A DNA stretch of 64,000 bases, taken from the NCBI GenBank assembly GCA_026929865.2, contig CM049407.1, positions 16,182,501 to 16,246,500 of the forward strand. Direction: 5' to 3'. Positions 1 to 64,000 of this stretch are shown in pieces. The notes below the pieces were generated by a model. It did not search any database. It saw only the letters and a list, made by a program, of their open reading frames with translations, and was not told the DNA's origin. The position numbers were made by a program, and so were the translations under genes. Positions within the stretch are counted from its first letter, which is position 1, and each line of letters opens with the position of its first letter. This stretch comes from Hyperoplus lanceolatus (taxonomy: Eukaryota; Chordata; Actinopteri; Uranoscopiformes; Ammodytidae).

Positions 1-31733
<31,733 letters not shown>

Positions 31734-32855
31734 AGAAAGCAGACCACATTGAGGTTAATTCTGCTTTGAACATAAAGTGGGGGGGTGTGTGAAAATAGCG
31801 GACAATATTGGATACAAGCTTTAAATATGTCGAATTTGGTGGAGACACATGTGTATAGAAGGTATTAAACCTCAGCCAGTCCTCTCTGTATCACTTCACA
31901 CAACCCTCTTCTTCCCACTTCACCTGCATCTCCCTCGTTCTGACAATCCTAGAATACCATGTACTCTGCGTCATCAGTCGAGAGATTCCCCTCCTGCCCA
32001 AGAGTGAACCAGAGGGAATACAGGGTCCTCACTGTTTGGGACACCCAGACATCACACTTTTATTGTATTTTGAAAAGTATGAACTTGAAAGCACCGCATG
32101 TACACGCACGTAAACAAGCGAGTGTGTATGCTGCGTATAGCACACAGAAGCACGGATGCAGAGACAGGCCGCTACTGTACCATGCACACATCAAAGTGAA
32201 GCGACTTCATCACTAAACTGTGACCTTGTGGCCAAAAAATTCTATTTTTCAACACAGTATTGTGGGTGTTCTATTATTTTTGACTCCAAAACTCTGTTAG
32301 TATTTCAACACTCAAGGGCTGTGTGTTACCGAACGTCAGGGGCTTTTGGCTTAACGACTGCTGTGTAAAAAGATGGCGAGATCTAACTAGCTTTATTGTG
32401 CTTTTTTCATTGTTTTAACTTAATACGAGGCGCGCATCGGTGTATAGTCAGGAGTACAATACAGTGCCATTAACCGCCTCCTGTGAAAATGTTTTAAAGC
32501 TCACCTTTACGAGGGGACGTATAGACAATAATTCCGTTTTACCTGACACAAAAAAGTCTCCCATTTACACCGTTTTGCCTCTCACATTTACAATTTGTAC
32601 CTCTTGCATTCATTTTTTGTAAGTATTTTTATTTTTAAAGGTACGAAAGTGTGTGTGTGAGAGCAGAAGCCTCATTCCATGGCTTAAATTTAAGAAAATG
32701 TTGTGAACATTTTGGGTTAGTGCTTATGAACTGTGATTTATCATTTAGAATATACTTCTTTGTGTAGCACAGTAGCACTTTGGCTATTTCATATTAATTA
32801 ACTTCTTCCCATCATGGTGAAATATATAATAAAATGCGTTATGACTTGATTTTAC
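31734..32855 (+). other. tiam1: tiam1 3' UTR (extent inferred)
   Basis: Non-coding sequence between the stop codon and just past the first canonical polyadenylation signal. It has no open frame of note and is A/T-rich towards its end. The true 3' end needs transcript data. Confidence 0.6.
32828..32833 (+). terminator. polyadenylation signal AATAAA, probably tiam1
   Basis: First canonical AATAAA downstream of the tiam1 stop, about 1.1 kb after it, in an A/T-rich context and just upstream of a transposon copy. Confidence 0.55.
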
Positions 32856-32953
32856 TATGAAAGTGTACAGTGTGGCTAAGGGTGTTTTGAATTGTGCTAC
32901 ATTACGTTAAATACATTTTGTATATAAAGACTATTACTTCATGTTTAGTCAGT

Positions 32954-34000
32954 CAGGGCTGTACAGTGCGACAGAATTGATCGCATTTGCTACTGAAATG
33001 TATCACGTGCGATGATGAATACAAGTCCACTAGCACGAGTGCTAATGAGCAGATGCTGTCTGTTTGAGACACAGAGGAGTGCTGCACAACACTGCTTAGA
33101 GGGCTCTACATTAACACTCTCCAAATTCGGGTAAATGTAATCTTAGGCAAGTAAGTTATTGAGTCCACCCTCCACTTTGGCTGGTGAATGATGTGTGCTC
33201 GGGACCTGTCCTTGTGCGGCGATTCTAGCGTCTACTACACTTCACCAACGGTGAATAACCGGAAGGAGACGGCACACAGTTAAGTTAGCGTGTGTGCAAA
33301 CAGAACATTTCCTGTGCGCCTTCATATTAAAAGCCTGTTACTAGCCAAACGTGAGTTGACTTTTTTGAAGCCGGTAAGCGCGCTTCACAGCCCTGCAGTG
33401 CGCTAGCTTGAAAATCAACTGCTTCAGCTGCAGAGAGCAGTCAACAACAGTAGTCTATTTAAACAAAGTTTGAAATAACTGATAAGCCACTGAAGAACTG
33501 CTCCCAACACATTCACAACAACCTATTTAACTTATCCTAAATTGTACCAATATGTATACTTATTTGTTTAATAGGCTATATGTTTTAAAGTTAGGTTTTA
33601 ATTAACAAAAGGACATTTACCAAAAAAAAATATTATTATGAATATAATAATGATATGTATATACAAAAAATATATAGATATTAATTTTACGGGGAGAAAA
33701 AATTCTGAATCATCAAAAAATTGCAATTGGCAGGTTAGATTATTTTGTCTAAATTACAATCAGTGCACCCCTATTCATTTTTCTACAATTATTACTGCAC
33801 ACACTAGGATATGACATTAATTGAGAATTTCAAATGAGACCAAGATGACAGGCTAAAAGGTAATTAGAGCAAAATGCATGGGTTAAGGTTATGCAAGTTT
33901 TCGATCATACTTTGTGTGCTACTGAATTTATGTTTGTGCTACTGATTTTTTTTGCTTGCTAGCACCAGTGCTACCACCTAAAAAAATAAGCGTACAGCCC
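32954..34000 (+). mobile_element. non-autonomous TIR DNA transposon, hAT-like, copy 1
   Basis: Starts CAGGGCTGTACAGTGCGAC and ends AAGCGTACAGCCC, so the ends are inverted copies of CAGGGCTGTAC. No transposase frame. About 1.05 kb, and matched over its length by the reverse complement of 62050-63704. No target duplication is visible and the last two bases (AT for TG) appear mutated. The CAGGG terminus suggests hAT (inference). Confidence 0.75.
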
Positions 34001-34739
34001 ATATTTTTTTTCCCATTATGATATTATAGAAAAATTGGACATTATCAATAGAATCTTCAACATATATAAATCATCAAATAGCTCAGAGTAGGCTACAGAG
34101 ATTAAAAAATATGGATCTTCTACACTAGAAAGGTTTGGAAGTCATCCACGTTTATGCTAGATCTCTGGGAGCATCAAGACAATTATTACAAGGACTTCAC
34201 TCATTAACTAATATACTATAACTATTAGAATTCAATAATTTAACCAAGTCTGATAGGGAAACATAATTTATTAACGGATGTTGTAATTGGATATACAATA
34301 TTAGGTGAAAAATAACCACACCAAGGTGCCTTCTCACAAAATTCCAACTTTATTAAAGGCATGAAGCAACCTAGCACAGGGTTGTTTACCTATAAAGGAT
34401 GAAAACATTTATTTAAATTTAAGATACAAGTAAAATGATGAAATAATCAAATGGATAAAATTTAAATTATTTTTTCACATTTGAGTTTTTGATACCTGGA
34501 AAAATGAACAGTGTTTAAAGCCAACGGCTAAGAGATAACACAATCTAAATGCAAAGTTCACTTCATATGTTGAATAAACATTGTAAAACATTCAAATTAA
34601 CCATGCAGTCTATGGCATAAGCGTTAGCGACAATTCATAAAAACAATGTGTACCTTCCTTATGGTTTAGTAGCCTAAGCGGCCTGACACACAACACAAAC
34701 TGTTATTATTATTCTTGTTTGATTACCGTTTCCGCCACG

Positions 34740-34985
34740 CCAGAAGCACATGTCAGAAGTACAAAATGTGCATGTAAGAGGTTAAAAACAGTGTGTTGGA
34801 GGTAAAAAAATAAAAAGTATGTGAGCTTAAGTAAAGTATGTAAGAGGAAGAATTGTGAATGTGTAAAGTAAAACAGTTTATGTGAGCGATACAAATTGTA
34901 AATGTGAAATGTAAACTCGTAAATGTGTGAGGTGAAATAGTGTATGAGACGTTTTTGTGTATGTACAAGGTAAAACATGACTTAT
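34740..34985 (+). repeat. degenerate tandem repeat
   Basis: Imperfect units of roughly 25-30 nt built on GTGTAAAGTAAAACAGT and ATGTGAG-like motifs, read in reverse as a Phe/Leu/His-rich open frame that is not a real gene. Confidence 0.5.
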
Positions 34986-34999
34986 GGCCTATACAGCCC

Positions 35000-37719
35000 C
35001 ACATATACCTTTGTCTCCTCGAATATCCTTTTGGAAATATTTGCCTTTTTCCTGTCATTTGTGACGTTTACACCACATCCAGCTGCCCAATGTTACCAAC
35101 CACCTTCTGTGTGCTTGATGCTCAAACCAGACTTGAGAGACAACACTTGTGCCCTTCCCACATGAATGTTCAGTCTTTTCATTTTTCAAATAAAAAGGTT
35201 TTTATTTACATTTTTCATTAAGGTCATTAAAACACCTGACCATGCTCTTCTTCATACTCCATGTCCTTGATAAATAGCCTATAGTTATTCCAACAACAAT
35301 CCTGTTTTACTTGAATTGTCTTTGTTGTTTTGAATGGAGGTACTCAAGAGAGCTGTGCTAGTGACTGTACTATAACTCCAGCCAGAAGAGCAATCATGCA
35401 GTTGACCCGCCATTCTTTTCAGACTATACTTCTGCTCTCTCCAGTACCTTTGGACCTTTTTGCCATGTGAGAGCAGCATCGCAACCAGCTGGCTTCACAT
35501 CCATGCCAATTGACATCAATATCCACTTATATTTCCACTTGAACCCCTCCTGCATTTTGTTCCCTGGCCACCAGGCGGTGCTGTTTCACTATATGTCATC
35601 ACAACCACACGCTGATTGCTGAGATCTACACAGTAATCATGCGCACCTTAATGGATGTATTGAACATGCACTTAATACCGAACTGTAAGGAGGGGAATAT
35701 GTTGAGAGTGTCTCTGATTCATATTGTGAGGAGACTGACCGGAAATGATACACTTTGGATGTTAAACTTCTTATTGTCTTTTTATTATCATGCTGGTTTC
35801 TTAGATTTTAGCTTACTGGGGGATGATGCCCCAGTACGGACATTCAGACTGTGAGGTACAATCACCAGGCCCTTGGAGGCACATCCTGTGAGAACCCCTT
35901 TTTGACTCCTCCCTTTGTACTTTTAATAAACTGTGTCCGTACATACATACTGTGGAGTATTATCATTTTTATGTGAAAATACATTTTCTAAATTTAGTTT
36001 TGTGTGAAAGGGCTGTTTCTTTTTTCATCTCTCACATGAATTCAATCGTCTCTTTCCAACTATTCTGCAACACAGAAACAAAGCTTAGAAACTCATTGTT
36101 TTTGTCTCTCCCTAAAAGAGAGAGCTATAGCGTTTTCATTTACATCATAAACCTTCCCACAGAGGTTATGGGAAGATCACATCCGGGTTGATCGAATTAA
36201 GATGATTGATGCCAGATGATTTGTCAGATGGAACTGCAATACTACAGTAAGATGTATTTTCTATCGTACGATGTATTATTGAATTTGAGGCTTTGCAAAA
36301 GGTGAAACAAAGGATCAAAAGCAATTTTGATAGATAACTGTATGACTATTCTGAAGGTAGTGGCAGTTGAAACTATAACAAAGAAATAGAGGCTTCAGTT
36401 TTTGGCATGGTTAAATAGTAAAATACTGTATGTAATACACAAGTATGTATACCAATTATACACAAGTATATAGTAAAGTAAGGCAAAAAGGCTTTGAAAT
36501 TCAGTTTGCCTGACCAGAATGGACAAATAAAGAAAATCTTTTTCCAGAGTCTATACTGTATAACCCTTCATTTTAAAATATATTCTTTAATTTAATATGA
36601 CATAGTCTAATTATCTCTGCAACAAAGTAGACATTCACATGTATGGTAAGTAACAGATGTTCCATAGAGAGATAATTCTGCTCAGTATGCATATCGAGCA
36701 GGGTTTAGTGAGTTGCCTGGAGAGTCTGGATGGTCATGGTCTTAGTTAATTAAGTTTGTCTACAGGCAGTTTGTCAGGAGTCCAGGTTGAGTTGTCAGGT
36801 TGGCTGGGTTTCTCTTCCAGATCACTCGACTCTAAGCTTTTGAGAGAGTTCACAAACATTTTGATAACACACCAAATTTTGATTTTGCTTGAGGAGAGCA
36901 AAACTGTGAAATGTCTGGTGGCAGGAATGTTTTTTTTTTGCATTTTTAAAATGCTAAGATATAAAACCACAGCCCAAAGAGTTAACGATCTAAGGAAAGT
37001 TTTAAATGTATGAGGTTTTCTAGTCTCAAATGCGTATGTTTTAGGCCACTCAAATAACAAAACCTGGAAAAGTTGTTTTAATACGGTATTCAGTCAGGCC
37101 CTCCATAAGATTTTCCCATTAAATTGGATGTAAGAGCCATGAGGTGTCTCTATTCCCACTATTACAAATACATTTCCATGTCCTGCATTCATTATGTTAA
37201 CACTATTTTAAGAGTCCATGGGAGTGGATGGGAAGGCATCCAATGACCCAGTCAGATAAAGACCTTGCTTGTCTGCGGTGAGAGATAATCTGTCATCTGG
37301 CCCGTAACCTGCAGATTATTTTTCCTCTCATCAGGACCGGTGGAGAGCAAGACCGCTGCCAATCCATCTGCTCCTTAATCCAAAGCGAAAGGAGCTAGAG
37401 CCAGAGATATAGCCAGAATTAGACTAGGGCCACCTCCAGTGTAAAAGCTGCTCCAAGTGTGGTACCCATTTATTTGGAGAAATTAAATACAGAAATAATA
37501 GATGACCACCAGTCCTGCTACAAACGACATACAATTATATTACAAGTTGAGCAGTGGAAAATAAATTAGAATTATGCAAGATGGATAGCTGCAGCCTAAA
37601 CTAGTACATGCCATTTGAGTGTATACCAGTCACACACATCACACAGCACATCTTTGTTATGCAATAGTGAACAAAAAAGCGTCCTTTAATGCCATTAAGT
37701 CCACTTTTGGACTTTTTGT
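35000..37719. other. intergenic sequence between tiam1 and grik1
   Basis: A/T-rich sequence with no supportable gene on either strand. AATAAA occurs near 35923, without a clear upstream transcript. Confidence 0.6.
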
Positions 37720-37903
37720 TAAGGCTATGTTCTGCTTCATTCACTTGATCTGCATGTATGGTATTAATAGCTTTTGTCTAATTGTAAGCTTGTTGTGTAT
37801 TTTTATTGTATATTGTGTATGTGTGATTACTCGACGTCATTGAAAAATAGGGTCACCCCTCAATTGATCTTTCGAGGTTTAATGACGGGAAATGAAAATG
37901 AAG
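37720..37903 (+). mobile_element. LINE 3'-end fragment, second copy of the family at 27200-27382
   Basis: Shares TATTGTATATTGTGTATGTG, TCGACGTCATTG, GGGTCACCCCTCAATTGATC and TTTCGAGGTTTAAT with the intron 16 copy and ends in the same GAAATGAAAATGAA tail. Only the last about 180 nt is present, a severe 5' truncation. It lies about 0.5 kb upstream of the grik1 start. Confidence 0.7.
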
Positions 37904-38099
37904 TGTATATTTTCACAATACAATAAGGCACAGATGTAGGTTATGACTGAAATATTTTTATTTTGAAAATGCTTACCGGAAATCAACACATTTATGCTTG
38001 CCTGACACTGATCCGCGCACTGTCTCACCCCCTCCTCCAGCTGCTTGCCGCCTTGGATGCGCACAGGCTGGTGAGTGAAAGGGGACGTGTTTACGCGGA

Positions 38100-38368
38100 C
38101 TGACTGTTTTTGTTGCTGCCGGTTTTTCTTTAGAAGATGGGACTTGGATTGATTTTGTTAAGGAAGGTTGGACCCATGTGATTGGTGGTCGTCATTGTTT
38201 GTTTTGTTTCTTTGATGCGAGGGAAGTGATGCAGAGTGGAAAGGAACGACTTGGGAATACAACTTGGATTGCGCGCTGCCATGGCACGTCAGGTGTTTCA
38301 GCGCTCGGATAGAGGCTGCTGCTCTCTGTCATGGTGTCAATATCCGCGGTGAGTTCGCCTGGAGCACT
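38100..38368 (+). promoter_or_regulatory. grik1 5' UTR / proximal promoter region
   Basis: Less A/T-rich than its surroundings and contains several upstream ATGs. No TATA box is evident and the transcription start is unknown. A GCTG|GTGAGT at about 38068-38077 could be the donor of a non-coding upstream exon. Confidence 0.4.
38281..38352 (+). promoter_or_regulatory. upstream ORF with strong Kozak context, grik1 leader
   Basis: GCTGCCATGG opens a 23-codon ORF ending TGA at 38350-38352, 16 nt before the grik1 ATG and out of frame with it. The context is better than that of the main ATG (CACTATGG), so it could restrain translation if it lies in the mRNA. Confidence 0.5.
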
Positions 38369-61738
<23,370 letters not shown>

Positions 61739-62049
61739 GTACAACTGCTAGTAAGGGCTCTGAGTTGAGCTTTTAACTTAAACAAAGTCATCACAGCATA
61801 TAAAGTGATAGTGGAAATTACCAAGCAATGTAATAAGCACTGCAGCAGAGGTCACATGAAAGCCCTGATCCATGGATAGTAAAATGTCCCATATAAATTA
61901 TACCGTAAATCCTTTATTTGAAAATTTCCTTTGGCAATATCATGTGTGCCTTTTAATAAAACCAAGAGCATGAGAAAGGAAGCTACCCCTATTAGCTTTC
62001 TATTTTGAGTAATTTATATAAAGTACGTGATTTTGTATTTAAATATGCA

Positions 62050-63704
62050 CAGGGCTGTACGCTTGTTTTTTTAGGTGGTAGCACTGGTGCTAGCAAGCAA
62101 AAAAAATTAGTAGCACAAAAATAAATTCAGTAGCACACAAAGTATGATCGAAAACTTGCATAACCTTAACCCATGCATTTCGCTCTAATTACCTTTTAGC
62201 CTGTCATCTTGGTCTCATTTGAAATTCTCAATTAATATCATATCCTAATGTGTGCAGTAATAATTGTAGAAAAATTAATATGGGTGCACTGATTGCAATT
62301 TAGACAAAAAAATCTAACCTGCAAATTGTAATTTTTTGCTGATTCAGAATTATTTCTCCCCATAAAATTAATATCTATATATTTTCTGTATATATACTTA
62401 TCACTATTATATTCATAATAATATTTTTTTTGTTAAATGTCCTTTTGTTAATTAAAACCAAACTTTAAAGCATTAAACATATTCTATTAAATAAATAAGT
62501 GGCCTATACATATTGTTAAAATTTGGAATAAGTTAAATAGGTTGTTGTGAATGTGTTGGGAGTAGTTCTTCAGTGGCTTATCAGTTATTTCAAACTTTGT
62601 TTAAAATACTACTGTTGACTGCTCTCTGCAGCTGAAGCAGTTGATTTTCAAGCTAGCGCACTGCAGGGCTGTGAAGTGCTAACTTCTTGTTCTTACCGGC
62701 TTCAAAATAAAAGTCAACTCACGTTTGGCTACTAACAGACTTTTAATGTGAAGGCGCACAGGAAATGTTCTGTTTGCACACGCGCTAACTTAACTGTGTG
62801 CCGTCTCCTTCCGGTTATTACCGTTGGTGAAGTGTATGCGATTAATACCTTTATATGTCCATGATTAATCGCCGCACAAGCACAGGTCCTGAGCACACAT
62901 CTTTCACCAGCCAAAGTGGAGGGTGGACTCAATAACTTACTTGCCTAAGACTACATTTACCCGAATTTGGAGAGTGTTAATGTAGAGCCCTCTAAGCAGT
63001 GTTGTGCAGCACACCTCTGTGTCTCAGACGGACAGCATCTGCTCATTAGCAAGCTGTCGCACTCCCGAGTGGAATTGTATTCATCATCGCACGTGATCAA
63101 TTTCAGTAGCAAATGCGATCAAAACTGTCGAGTAGGGTCCAGCTGCAGCCCCGGAGACAAACACCCTGGCGTGACAAAAACACCGTGGCGTGACAAAAAC
63201 ACCCTGGTGTGACGGACGTGATTTTTGACTATTTAGCTTCCATGACATGTCTGCTACGTCACTCATTTGCCCTAACCACCCAGCTATGATGCCTGAACCT
63301 AATCCTCAAAACAATATAAATAACACAAATTTAGTAGCCTATCGGTCTGCGGTCTTTTGTATTGTTTGACGTGACGTACTCAAGATGGCCGCCGCGGTGT
63401 TCCGTCAATGTTCTATCTATATTCTAACCTCTCCCTGTCCCCTTGCCCTAACCCTAACCACCCAGCTGTGATGCCTGAACCTACTCGCCAAAACAATATA
63501 AATAACACAAACTTAGTATCGGTCTGCGGTCTTGTTTGACGTTGTTTACAACTTAGAAGTTTATGACGTTGCAAAAATAAAATCTACAGGTAACTTGTCA
63601 CACCTGGGTGTTGTTGTCACGCCAGGGTGTTGTTGTCACGCCAGGGTGTTTGTCTCCGGGGCTGCAGCTGGATAGTATTGAAACTGTCGCACTGTACAGC
63701 CCTG
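62050..63704 (-). mobile_element. non-autonomous TIR DNA transposon, hAT-like, copy 2, with nested insertion
   Basis: Ends CAGGGCTGTACG at 62050 and GTACAGCCCTG at 63704, flanked by ATGCA on both sides (62045-62049 and 63705-63709), a 5-bp target duplication. Its reverse complement follows copy 1 (32954-34000) over its length. The region 63131-63680 is a second element inserted inside it. No transposase. Located after grik1 exon 14. Confidence 0.8.
63131..63680. mobile_element. nested TIR element with internal CACCCTGGCGTGACAA repeats, 9-bp target duplication
   Basis: Interrupts the hAT-like copy with AAACTGTCG on both sides (63122-63130 and 63681-63689), a 9-bp duplication as for Mutator-like elements. 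Inverted ends share TCCAGCTGCAGCCCCGGAGA and then three tandem copies of about 20 nt (ACACCCTGGCGTGACAA). The outermost 7-8 nt of the two ends do not match. No transposase frame in 550 bp. Confidence 0.75.
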
Positions 63705-64000
63705 ATGCAATATAAATAGGTAACAAATGAACCAAACCACTGGACACAACAGTTGTGTTCATTGAATTGAAGTTTACTCCCATCCTATTATCTCTGTCAT
63801 ACTTTTAGTGTGTACCAGTCAGTGTTACACTATACCTCCACTACCATAAAATCAGGGTTGGGATGGTTTACCTCGGCTGCTCCCTCCATCATCCTCTATC
63901 TGTGCCAAACATTCCACTAAAAAAGAAAAAAATATAGAAAGAAAGAGGCAGAAAAAAAGAACTTGCGTTTACTTGAAATGAAAGGCAACGTATAGATGTA

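Larger units (their letters stand above)
61739..64000 (+). other. start of grik1 intron 14 to window end
   Basis: No further grik1 coding exon is visible. Most of the stretch is the hAT-like copy and its nested insertion. 63705-64000 shows nothing recognisable. Confidence 0.7.

Noticed and set aside
38264..38368. N-terminal extension of grik1 from a TTG at 38264
   Set aside because: No in-frame ATG upstream of 38369, and the signal peptide begins properly at that ATG.
63446..63459. Interstitial telomere repeat CCCTAACCCTAACC
   Set aside because: Only two and a half units, as part of a duplicated segment in a nested transposon. Too short to imply telomere fusion.

Overview
This is nuclear DNA from a ray-finned fish, probably a percomorph teleost. 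The evidence is spliced vertebrate genes with compact introns, abundant (CA)n/(GT)n microsatellites, a tRNA-derived SINE head, an L2-type LINE, other LINE 3' ends and small TIR DNA transposons. Two protein-coding genes fill the window, both on the + strand. I see no convincing coding exon on the - strand. All coding boundaries below are GT-AG introns read by eye and checked for phase from exon to exon.

Region 1 (1-32855) is the 3' part of tiam1, a Rac guanine-nucleotide exchange factor. I find 24 coding exons, entered mid-gene, giving about 1245 codons to the stop at 31731-31733. They encode in order: N-terminal PH domain, coiled coil and extension (PH-CC-Ex), Ras-binding domain, PDZ domain, DH domain, C-terminal PH domain and an acidic tail. 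About 430 N-terminal residues should lie upstream of the window. Intron 12 (8.9 kb) contains a candidate internal first exon (ATG at 22450) that would make a short DH-PH-only isoform. Intron 7 contains a candidate 21-nt microexon.

Region 2 (32856-38100) is the intergenic interval. It holds a 1-kb TIR element (32954-34000) whose inverted partner lies at 62050-63704, a degenerate tandem repeat, and a LINE 3' fragment.

Region 3 (about 38100-64000) is the 5' part of grik1, a kainate-type glutamate receptor subunit (GluK1). I find 14 coding exons, about 698 codons, covering the signal peptide, amino-terminal domain, S1 ligand-binding half, M1, the M2 pore loop, M3 and the start of S2. The last exons (rest of S2, M4, C-tail) lie beyond the window. 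The genome encodes Arg (CGG) at the pore Q/R site, a position normally reached by A-to-I RNA editing of CAG. Grik1 introns carry a foldback transposon made of about 33 palindromic units, a broken L2 LINE, and a SINE.

The two genes have the same order and orientation as human TIAM1-GRIK1 on chromosome 21, but are only about 6.6 kb apart (stop to start). They act in related settings (actin/Rac signalling at synapses; kainate receptor channels), but nothing in the sequence shows that they are co-regulated.
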